From assembly GCA_937975745.1 (NCBI GenBank), contig CALJUK010000722.1:1-5187 (forward strand): 5,187 nt of DNA. Direction: 5' to 3'. Position 1 is the stretch's first letter, and every line of letters begins with the position of its first letter. This document shows, one piece after another, positions 1 to 5,187 of this stretch. The notes beneath the pieces are model-generated. The model was not told where the DNA came from. It worked only from the letters and a program-made list of their open reading frames with translations, and searched no databases. The stretch is from an uncultured Planctomycetaceae bacterium. Lineage in GTDB: Bacteria; Planctomycetota; Planctomycetia; Planctomycetales; Planctomycetaceae. Position numbers and translations under genes: made by a program.

Positions 1-371
1 TCCGGAATTTGTTCGTCGTCGGGTGATTTGGCTCCCTGGTTAATCCAATCTTTCAACAGAGTGATCTGATCGGCAGTAAGGGCCTCCCCTTCCGCTGTGG
101 GCGGCATCCGAAGGGTTTCATCGGTTTCGGTGACACGTTCCAGCAGAAGACTGGCTGCACTATTTCCTGGTTCGACAGCGGGACCACTTTCGCCGCCCTT
201 CCGGATGAGTTGACCCGCGTCAAGTCGCAAGCCGGCCTGCTGGCGCAGCGCACCGTGGCAGGCACCGCATTTGTGCAGCAGCAACGGTTTGATGTCCCGC
301 TGATAATCGACTTCGGCAGCAGTCGCTGGAACAACAACTAGCAGCCAAACTGCCGCAGGGAACAACCGCAT
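1..371 (-). CDS. Secreted planctomycete cytochrome C (PSCyt1) domain protein, N-terminal part (runs off left edge)
   Basis: This is the N-terminal 123 residues of an exported haem protein; the rest lies beyond the left edge. Residues 1-19 form a signal peptide (MRLF, a hydrophobic core, then ATAA before EVDYQ), so the mature protein should act outside the cytoplasmic membrane. One haem-binding motif, CGACH, lies at 35-39, and M89 in the RMPP segment is the likely distal ligand. The spaced elements DIKPLL, GLRLD, G(E)SGPAV.PG.S..S.L and LL.DWI.QGA match the planctomycete cytochrome C domain (PSCyt1). In full-length relatives this domain usually precedes PSCyt2/DUF1549 and PSD1/DUF1553 domains in proteins of roughly 800-1100 residues; whether that holds here cannot be seen. 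The ATG at 371 is chosen because GGAG lies 7 nt upstream. An in-frame ATG at 407 would add 12 residues but lacks a good ribosome binding site. Function beyond probable haem binding is unknown. It shares strand with the PKS operon but is 393 bases downstream of it. Confidence 0.88.
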   Translation of the reverse strand, partial: MRLFPAAVWLLVVVPATAAEVDYQRDIKPLLLHKCGACHGALRQQAGLRLDAGQLIRKGGESGPAVEPGNSAASLLLERVTETDETLRMPPTAEGEALTADQITLLKDWINQGAKSPDDEQIP

Positions 372-378
372 GTGAATG

Positions 379-382
379 CTCC
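379..382 (-). promoter_or_regulatory. Ribosome binding site of the PSCyt1 gene
   Basis: The minus strand reads GGAG, then 7 nt, then ATG at 371. This favours the 371 start over the in-frame ATG at 407, and it places the signal-peptide hydrophobic core close to the N-terminus. Confidence 0.5.
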
Positions 383-487
383 GCAGTTGAAGACGGAATG
401 ACCACATCGCGATTGCCCGCGAGCGTCGTCAAACAACAGATTGACGTGACTGATGCCGAACCGAAGGTCAGCCACAAAAGCGAGCCT

Positions 488-496
488 ATTTTAGCA
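488..496 (-). promoter_or_regulatory. Candidate extended -10 promoter element for the PSCyt1 gene
   Basis: Read on the minus strand the bases are TGCTAAAAT, an extended -10 (TGn) followed by a hexamer with 5 of 6 matches to TATAAT. No good -35 sits 16-18 nt upstream, which is tolerable for an extended -10. Initiation near 481 would leave a leader of about 110 nt before the ATG at 371. This is a motif match only. Confidence 0.25.
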
Positions 497-764
497 TGAG
501 TGTCCATTCGGTGTGGGCTGCAGATTTCGATTTTTTCGCACTTTGCGTGGCTTTCTGCCGGTCGTGCGAGGTGCGGTGCCGAATCGAATTGGCAGACGAC
601 GTGCTGCTGGCTGGATTGTGGGGCAAACGATCTGTCCGATGGCGTTGCGGAAATCGGCCTTGGATCGGGTTCACGCAACGCACGATCGCCCGATGACACC
701 TCGGTTTGCACTGTTCCCGGCGTTTGTGTTGGTCGTCCTGCCGCTTCGCGGTCGACAGCCGACT

Positions 765-1850
765 TCAGGCGATAAGTGCCGCTTCGATCGTCAGTCCCGG
801 TCCGAATGCCAAGAGAACGCAGGGACCTTTCGAATTCTCGCGCAGAAGTCGCTCCAGAATGAAGGCGATCGTGGGTGAAGACATATTCCCATAGTCAGCC
901 AGAACGCTCTGAGATGGGCGGAGCAGTGCACGATCAAATCCGACGGAATCAGCCACGGCCGTAAGAATCCGCGGTCCACCGGGATGAATGGCCCAGGTCT
1001 CGATCTCTCCCGACTGTAAACCGCAGTCTGCCAGCCATTTGCTTAACCATTGCTTTAGATGTGACCGGATGATGTCAGGGACACGCGGCGAGAGTGTCAT
1101 TTCGAAGCCGTGGTCACCGATCCGCCAACTCATCATGTCGGCCGTGTCGGGCAGGACGTAAGACCGCTGTGAACACAGGTGTCCCAAGGCGGAGGTTCCC
1201 TCGGCTTGACGGACAATGAGCGCGGCGGCCCCGTCGGCAAACAGGGCGTTGGCAACAATTTGTTGCGGCTCGCTGGTGTATTGCTGATGCAGACTGCAGA
1301 GTTCGACCGCGCACACAACGACGACGGCATTTGGATCGCTACGGGCAAACGCATTCGCCACGCGCAGTCCATTCAGCAATCCATGGCAGCCCATAAACCC
1401 GACGTGGGTCCGGACCACGTCCGGCACGAAGCCTGCCTTCGACATCAGGGCCAGATCGAATCCGGGTGCTGCAAATCCGGTACACGAAACGGTCACCAGA
1501 TGCGTGACTTGTTCGGGTTGAACGTCGGCCGAGGCGAGGGCCCGTCGGCAGGAGGTTTCGGCAAGGACGGAGGCTTCCAGTTCATAACGACGCATTCGCT
1601 GAGCGGTTGTCGGACCGCGATGGTCGCTGGAGTCGGCTGGCGGATAGAAGGTCGGTGGAGTGTCATTCAGACCATCTAGAATGACGCAATGTCGGCGGCT
1701 GACCCCACTGCGGCGATAGAGCGCAGCGATCGTCTCCGGCTGGACGCCGTGGACTAAGCCGCCACAAATGGTTGCGGCCGCTTCTTGTGAAATCGAACCG
1801 GCTGGCAAAGCTGTTCCCAGGCCGACTAACCCAACGTGCGAGTCGACCAA
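765..1850 (-). CDS. Type III polyketide synthase (chalcone synthase-like, probable alkylresorcinol/alkylpyrone synthase)
   Basis: A cytosolic homodimeric ketosynthase family that extends an acyl-CoA starter with malonyl-CoA and cyclises the chain. The whole Cys-His-Asn catalytic set is visible. Numbered from the start used here (361 residues), the nucleophile C155 is in GFMGCHG, H289 in WAIHPGGP and N322 in DYGNMSSPT; the C-terminal AFGPG loop (348-352) corresponds to the family GFGPG. The VSCTGFAAPGFD segment and LFADGAAA are also typical. Length fits the usual 350-390 residues. The start is uncertain. The reading frame is open up to a GTG at 2033 and an ATG at 1994, but these lie well inside the upstream oxidoreductase gene and would add 48-61 Pro/Ser-rich residues before the conserved VGLVGLGTALP strand. 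The TTG at 1850 gives a short 25-base overlap and a normal N-terminus. Last gene of the operon. Long-chain acyl starters are inferred from context, not from the pocket. Confidence 0.93.
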   Translation of the reverse strand: MVDSHVGLVGLGTALPAGSISQEAAATICGGLVHGVQPETIAALYRRSGVSRRHCVILDGLNDTPPTFYPPADSSDHRGPTTAQRMRRYELEASVLAETSCRRALASADVQPEQVTHLVTVSCTGFAAPGFDLALMSKAGFVPDVVRTHVGFMGCHGLLNGLRVANAFARSDPNAVVVVCAVELCSLHQQYTSEPQQIVANALFADGAAALIVRQAEGTSALGHLCSQRSYVLPDTADMMSWRIGDHGFEMTLSPRVPDIIRSHLKQWLSKWLADCGLQSGEIETWAIHPGGPRILTAVADSVGFDRALLRPSQSVLADYGNMSSPTIAFILERLLRENSKGPCVLLAFGPGLTIEAALIA

Positions 1851-3055
1851 CGACGAGAGCTCGCTGTGAGGGGCGACCTGCCGATGGAAGTCAGGAGTCG
1901 TTCTCTTAAGCGTGGGAGATGCCGGAGGACCGTAAGCAGGCCCCCCGTCAACTGGGGCCGCCGGAGAATCCCGCTGAGTAGACGACACATCCATTGTTCT
2001 CGCAACACCTTTCCATTGAGGGATTGCTCCCACTCGACGGCAACATCTTCGTCCCAGAGGTGGGCGGCTCTTACCACCAAAGGCGCGACGAGGAACGCTG
2101 ACAGTAAACCCCAGCCCATTCCTTCACCCGTAAACGGTTCCACGTAGCCGGCCGCATCACCGATTAGCAGAACACGTTCCGTTGCCACTCGCGAACTGGA
2201 TCGTGTCAGTGCTGGTGTGCCATTCCAGCAGGCATGGGGAACCGCCTCTGGAACCGGAAAACCACAGTTCCGCAGCACGCTGCCGATCAGTTCCGCCGGT
2301 TCACTTGCCAACGCGAGTTGCCGCGCATCGACTGCAGCGGCCATGTTTAAACGGCCGTCCGCCAGTCGTGCGACACCGACGTAGCCGCTCGTATCGACGG
2401 CCATCGTCAGAGTTCCGGCGGGAAAGTTCGATGTCGTGTCGGCCACGACGGCCCCCATGCCGATCCGCGAGGCCGCAGCGACATGGCTACCAAATTCCGG
2501 CAGACGTCTTAAGCAGGACGATGCCAGGCCTGTGGCACAGACAACCAGCCGGGCTTGCGCAACGGCCGATTCGGATTTTCGTTTCAGCCGTACTTCTCGC
2601 AGTGACTCGCCTTGGGGCGTTGCATTCCGGCAAACGTCTCCGACGATTTCGGCCGTCGCCTCCGTGAGAAAGGTAGCCCCCGAAGTGATCGCCGCATTCG
2701 CCAATGCCTGATCGAATCGTGCGCGATCAACAACGACTGTTTCTGGGAGAGCCCAATTCGCGCTTCGTCGGCGACATGTGAGACGAATGGACTTCAACGG
2801 AACAGCTTCGATGTCGTGCAGCAGGGTCGTCAGGCCACATTCATCGAGTACGGCAAGTGCGGTTCGATTGAGGCAACCTCCACAGACTTTGTCGCGGGGA
2901 AAGGCCTTCGACTCGACCAGCAATACTGCCAGCCCCCGGTCTGCCAGCAGGTTCGCACAAAGACTTCCGGCCGGTCCGGCCCCAATGACAATGACGTCCC
3001 AGATTTTCTGCGAGTAGGCATCGAGTTGTTGCTTCTGGGGTTGGAAACCGATCAT
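1826..3055 (-). CDS. FAD-dependent oxidoreductase, geranylgeranyl reductase / p-hydroxybenzoate hydroxylase-like
   Basis: A 409-residue flavoprotein. The N-terminal Rossmann strand VIVIGAGPAG (21-30) binds the ADP part of FAD, and the acidic end of the second strand is E48 (LLVES). FPRDKVCGGCL (52-62) is the PR.K.CGG signature of the geranylgeranyl-reductase family. VVDRARFD (108-115) and VLLIGDAAGYVEPFTGEGMGWGL (295-317, with G299-D300) form the second FAD site near the pyrophosphate and ribityl chain. The tail is helical and basic. No membrane span is seen. The ATG at 3055 is selected because it overlaps the stop of the methyltransferase as ATGA and has GGGAG 5 nt upstream; the longer open frame upstream of it is only overlap. 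Family members either reduce prenyl double bonds or hydroxylate aromatic rings. Next to a type III PKS, hydroxylation or oxidation of the phenolic lipid is the more likely role (inference). The final codons overlap the PKS start. Confidence 0.9.
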   Translation of the reverse strand: MIGFQPQKQQLDAYSQKIWDVIVIGAGPAGSLCANLLADRGLAVLLVESKAFPRDKVCGGCLNRTALAVLDECGLTTLLHDIEAVPLKSIRLTCRRRSANWALPETVVVDRARFDQALANAAITSGATFLTEATAEIVGDVCRNATPQGESLREVRLKRKSESAVAQARLVVCATGLASSCLRRLPEFGSHVAAASRIGMGAVVADTTSNFPAGTLTMAVDTSGYVGVARLADGRLNMAAAVDARQLALASEPAELIGSVLRNCGFPVPEAVPHACWNGTPALTRSSSRVATERVLLIGDAAGYVEPFTGEGMGWGLLSAFLVAPLVVRAAHLWDEDVAVEWEQSLNGKVLREQWMCRLLSGILRRPQLTGGLLTVLRHLPRLRERLLTSIGRSPLTASSRRWSTRTLG

Positions 3056-3762
3056 GGCCGCTCCCAAGTCAGGAGACATCGTTGCGGCCAATGCGGTTTG
3101 AACGAGGCTCCGGTCAGGCCAGCCTGTTCGGCGAGCGCACGAAGTTCTGCGATCGAAAATGCGGCCCGAACAGACATTGGTCCATCGGCATGGACGACCG
3201 GCGAGCGAGACAGCAGCCGGCATCCTCCCCATGCGAGCCAGTAACCCAGACGAGTCCTTCGCAAATCATCGACAACCACAAGCTGGTCACTTGCTTCGCG
3301 CATCCGTCGCAGGAGCGTCACGACATCTGCGGTTGGCAGATGGTGCAGAAACAATGTGGACAGGACAGCGTCGTACTTGCAGGGGATGGGATCCTGTAAG
3401 ACGTCATGTTGGAGGAATGTGACCGACTTGAAGCCAAGGCGAGCGGCCCGCTCCGTCGCGTAGGCAACCGCCGTAGGGCTTTTGTCCCAGCCGTCGAGCG
3501 TCACAGAGGCGCCGGCATTCTGACAGCGGCGGACGAGGTCGAGGGCGACATCGCCCCCGCCACACGCGAGATCCAGGATCCTCAGCCGATTCAAACGTTC
3601 GGCCGGAATTCGGGCAGAAATGGCCGACCACAGGTAGTCCCCGATGCTGCTCCACCAGTTCAGCCGTCGCAGGCCTGACAACGCCCTTCGGTGCAGGCGT
3701 TCGTCAAGACCAGGCTGATCCATCAACTCGGCTTCAAGGACTCGCTGCGAAAATGCGCTCAT
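3052..3762 (-). CDS. Class I SAM-dependent methyltransferase of the PKS operon
   Basis: A 236-residue soluble methyltransferase with a Rossmann-like SAM fold. Motif I is ILDLACGGGDV (62-72), the acidic residue after strand 2 is in LDGWD (89-93), motif II/post-I is LQHDVL (117-122), and the family strand-4 element is LSTLFLHHL (134-142). The N-terminus (SQRVLEAELMDQPGLD..LHRRALSGLRRLN) and the C-terminal GPMSVRAAFSIAELRALAEQAGL resemble methyltransferases found beside bacterial type III PKS genes. The ATG at 3762 is preceded by TGAGGAAATC, a strong ribosome binding site. The frame stays open to an ATG at 3915, but that 51-residue extension has no family similarity that I recognise. First gene of the operon; its TGA overlaps the ATG of the flavoprotein. 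The likely substrate is a hydroxyl or ring carbon of the PKS product (inferred from position). The frame alone does not tell O- from C-methylation. Confidence 0.9.
   Translation of the reverse strand: MSAFSQRVLEAELMDQPGLDERLHRRALSGLRRLNWWSSIGDYLWSAISARIPAERLNRLRILDLACGGGDVALDLVRRCQNAGASVTLDGWDKSPTAVAYATERAARLGFKSVTFLQHDVLQDPIPCKYDAVLSTLFLHHLPTADVVTLLRRMREASDQLVVVDDLRRTRLGYWLAWGGCRLLSRSPVVHADGPMSVRAAFSIAELRALAEQAGLTGASFKPHWPQRCLLTWERP
3061..3065 (-). promoter_or_regulatory. Ribosome binding site of the FAD oxidoreductase
   Basis: GGGAG on the minus strand, 5 nt before ATG 3055, lies inside the last codons of the methyltransferase. Together with the ATGA stop-start overlap it points to translational coupling and fixes the start. 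Confidence 0.65.
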
Positions 3763-3767
3763 GATTT

Positions 3768-3771
3768 CCTC
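3768..3771 (-). promoter_or_regulatory. Ribosome binding site deciding the methyltransferase start
   Basis: GAGG (within TGAGGAAATC) stands 5 nt before ATG 3762 on the minus strand. It is the best Shine-Dalgarno match in this open frame and argues against the upstream ATG at 3915. Confidence 0.6.
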
Positions 3772-4078
3772 AGCCGACGGATGCACATACACAATGTCAC
3801 CGACAGCAGACACCATGGCAAGCGTCGCATGCAAACCACGCGTTTTGCGATCATGGCCCGCCGCCGCTGCCGGTACCATTCTACTTCGTAGCGGGTGCAG
3901 TAGATAGCACCGCAAGAATTAGCTGCAATTTGATGGACTCTTGCGAAGCCCAATGGGGAGAGATGGGGTCTTGTGCAGCCAGAATCCCATGCCAGCCCGG
4001 GAACCATCCCCGCGAAGCAACGTTGTGAGAGGACTGCGATCCACACCCGATGAATTGCGACGTTTTGACAGCACCTTA

Positions 4079-4094
4079 CGGATTAGCGAATCCG
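4079..4094. repeat. Perfect inverted repeat CGGATT-AGCG-AATCCG, possible operator
   Basis: Two 6-base arms flank a 4-base centre with no mismatch. The repeat starts 8 bases after a consensus TTGACA (4065-4070). Such dyads between promoter elements often bind repressors, but this one could be a chance palindrome. No T-run follows, so a terminator is unlikely. Confidence 0.3.
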
Positions 4095-4146
4095 CCGTGT
4101 GCCTCTGCCAGGGGATCTGCCGAGTTCGGTACACCTGGAAGCAGGA

Positions 4147-4175
4147 TTGCAAGCGGCCGGTATTCGTAAGAAAAT
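4147..4175 (+). promoter_or_regulatory. Candidate sigma70-type promoter for the dienelactone hydrolase gene
   Basis: TTGCAA (4147-4152) and GAAAAT (4170-4175) are separated by 17 bases; each matches 4 of 6 consensus positions. Initiation near 4182 would give a leader of about 80 nt. The score is modest and housekeeping consensus may not apply strictly in this phylum. Confidence 0.22.
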
Positions 4176-4264
4176 TCAGCTTCGCAACGGTTTACGACCG
4201 CCAGGACTTCGAATGATGCCGGTTGGTGAAACGATCTGACGAGTGAGCCGATAAAGGAACAGTG

Positions 4265-5187
4265 ATGAACCGTCCAAAAGCTACGGAATTCGACCAGGAA
4301 TTGCTTGATTTGTATGACGATTATGCGCACGGCCGAATTGATCGGCGGGACTTTTTGCAGGGGGCGACTCGGTTTGCAGCAGCCGGTCTGACTGCCGAAG
4401 CATTGCTCGCCAGCCTGACGCCGAATTACGCCTGGGCTCAGCAGGTTCCTCAGGACGATGCCCGCTTGAAGACTGAGTCCATCGAATACCAGTCTCCCAA
4501 GGGGGGCGGCACGATGCGGGGCTATCTCGCGCGGCCCGCCGATGCACAAGGGAAGTTGCCTGCTGTCCTGGTCATTCACGAAAATCGAGGCCTGAATCCC
4601 TACATTGAAGATGTTGTCCGCCGGTTGGGTGTCGCCGGATTTCTGGCTTTCGGCCCGGACGCGTTGACGCCGTTGGGAGGATACCCCGGCAACGATGATG
4701 AAGGTCGCGAGATGCAGCAGAAGCGGAAGGTTGAAGAGATGACAGAAGACTTCATCGCTGCTGCTCGCATGTTGAAGAAGCATTCCCTGTCGACCGGCAA
4801 GGTGGGGGCGGTCGGCTTCTGTTTTGGTGGTGGTATGGTCAACACTCTGGCTGTCCGGATCCCCGAGGTAATTGATGCCGGCGTCCCGTTCTACGGGCGA
4901 CAGCCAGCGGCTGAGGACGTCGCCAGGATCGACGCGCCCCTGCTGCTGCACTATGCGGGACTCGACAGCCGAATCAACGCCGGTTGGCCCGCCTACGAAA
5001 AGGCTCTCAAGGCGCACAACATCGACTACACCGCTTACACGTACGAAGGCGTGAATCACGGCTTTCACAACGACACGACGCCACGCTATGACGAACAGGC
5101 CGCCCAGGTGGGCTGCAAACGGACGATCGACTTCTTCCCAGCGAAGTGTGCGGGACTGAGTTGCTGCCGGTCGAATTCGCCGCACAG
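4265..5187 (+). CDS. Tat-exported dienelactone hydrolase family protein (3' end open, probable late frameshift)
   Basis: An alpha/beta hydrolase of the dienelactone hydrolase (DLH) class. The first 58 residues are a Tat signal: a polar stretch, the twin-arginine motif DRRDFLQ (26-32), a hydrophobic core (AAAGLTAEALLASL) and AWA before QQ, so export of the folded enzyme is expected. The DLH active site is complete: E106 in VIHENRGL, nucleophile C186 in GFCFGGG, D234 in HYAGLDSRIN and H265 in GVNHGFHND. The Cys nucleophile separates it from Ser-type esterases. The natural substrate is unknown; the family cleaves cyclic or activated esters. The ATG at 4265 has AAAGGA 6 nt upstream; a GTG directly before it (4262) is less likely. 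After RTIDFF (286-291) the reading continues without a stop as an odd Cys-rich tail, whereas a one-base shift gives a short tail and a TGA at 5157-5159, where the family normally ends. It is divergent from the PKS operon with no clear functional link. Confidence 0.88.
   Translation, partial: MNRPKATEFDQELLDLYDDYAHGRIDRRDFLQGATRFAAAGLTAEALLASLTPNYAWAQQVPQDDARLKTESIEYQSPKGGGTMRGYLARPADAQGKLPAVLVIHENRGLNPYIEDVVRRLGVAGFLAFGPDALTPLGGYPGNDDEGREMQQKRKVEEMTEDFIAAARMLKKHSLSTGKVGAVGFCFGGGMVNTLAVRIPEVIDAGVPFYGRQPAAEDVARIDAPLLLHYAGLDSRINAGWPAYEKALKAHNIDYTAYTYEGVNHGFHNDTTPRYDEQAAQVGCKRTIDFFPAKCAGLSCCRSNSPH

Larger units (their letters stand above)
372..764. other. Intergenic gap between the PKS and the PSCyt1 gene
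   Basis: This 393-base stretch holds no convincing gene. Short open frames occur on both strands, but their translations are rich in Arg, Ser and Cys, lack recognisable motifs and look like random GC-rich reading frames. Just downstream of the PKS stop, the 11-mer CCGCGAAGCGG can form a 4-bp hairpin, but no T-run follows, so it is not called a terminator. The only other item is the possible -10 element at 488-496. Confidence 0.6.
3763..4264. other. Divergent intergenic region between the PKS operon and the hydrolase gene
   Basis: About 500 bases separate the two divergently transcribed genes, so this region should carry promoters for both. Open frames of up to 95 codons cross it on both strands but show no recognisable domain, no good ribosome binding site and no low-entropy coding pattern. 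On the operon side the hexamer TAGAAT (minus strand, 3883-3878) matches 5 of 6 of a -10 box but lacks a -35. A weak 5-bp hairpin, GGTGC/GCACC, is found around 3894-3911. On the hydrolase side are the inverted repeat at 4079-4094 and a -35/-10-like pair at 4147-4175. Confidence 0.5.

Noticed and set aside
220..711. A 163-codon minus-strand open frame spanning the gap and the PSCyt1 gene
   Set aside because: It overlaps the cytochrome gene in another frame. Its translation is low in hydrophobic core patterns and shows no motif; the cytochrome frame has clear domain evidence.
734..753. Possible terminator hairpin (CCGC/GCGG) after the PKS stop
   Set aside because: The stem is only 4 bp and no T-run follows on the minus strand, so intrinsic termination cannot be supported.
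1179..1679. A 166-codon plus-strand open frame opposite the PKS
   Set aside because: It is antisense to the catalytic core of the PKS. Its Gly-rich composition mirrors the conserved codons on the other strand.
2612..3244. A 210-codon plus-strand open frame opposite the flavoprotein and methyltransferase genes
   Set aside because: It lies wholly antisense to two well-supported genes, and its translation has no recognisable motif.
3763..3915. N-terminal extension of the methyltransferase from ATG 3915
   Set aside because: The extra 51 residues have no family match, and a much better ribosome binding site precedes the ATG at 3762.
4076..5185. A 369-codon open frame on the minus strand opposite the hydrolase
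   Set aside because: It is the antisense shadow of a gene with complete catalytic motifs. Its translation shows no domain, and it exists because GC-rich coding sequence is poor in stops on the opposite strand.
1..5187. CRISPR arrays, tRNA or rRNA genes, insertion sequences
   Set aside because: No spaced direct repeats, no tRNA-like cloverleaf, no transposase motifs and no terminal inverted repeats were seen on either strand.

Overview
The window looks like chromosomal DNA of a planctomycete (phylum Planctomycetota). The strongest sign is the partial gene at the left edge. It has a signal peptide followed by a single-CxxCH 'planctomycete cytochrome C' (PSCyt1-type) domain, an architecture very common in this phylum. 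The central three-gene operon is also of a type described in planctomycetes. Genus and species cannot be read from the sequence.

Layout. (1) Positions 1-371, minus strand: the first 123 residues of a secreted PSCyt1 haem protein that runs off the left edge. (2) 372-764: a gene-free gap holding a possible extended -10 promoter for that gene. (3) 765-3762, minus strand: a compact operon transcribed right to left. It contains a class I SAM-dependent methyltransferase (3762-3052), a geranylgeranyl-reductase-like FAD oxidoreductase (3055-1826) and a type III polyketide synthase (about 1850-765). The first two genes overlap by ATGA. The last two also overlap, and the PKS start is ambiguous. (4) 3763-4264: an intergenic stretch of about 500 bases between divergent genes, with no convincing gene but a perfect 6-bp-arm inverted repeat next to a consensus TTGACA. 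(5) 4265-5187, plus strand: a Tat-exported dienelactone-hydrolase-family protein with all catalytic residues, whose extreme C-terminus looks frame-shifted and which has no stop before the window ends.

How the genes work together. The PKS-oxidoreductase-methyltransferase set is best read as a small lipid-phenol pathway. The PKS would condense a fatty-acyl starter with malonyl-CoA to give an alkylresorcinol (or alkylpyrone). The flavoprotein would hydroxylate or otherwise oxidise or reduce the product, and the methyltransferase would O- or C-methylate it. From memory, this gene trio is known in many planctomycetes, has been linked to alkylresorcinol production, and resembles the hierridin pathway of picocyanobacteria. 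The system is therefore not new in kind, although its final product and role appear unsettled. The flanking cytochrome and hydrolase genes have no evident part in it.
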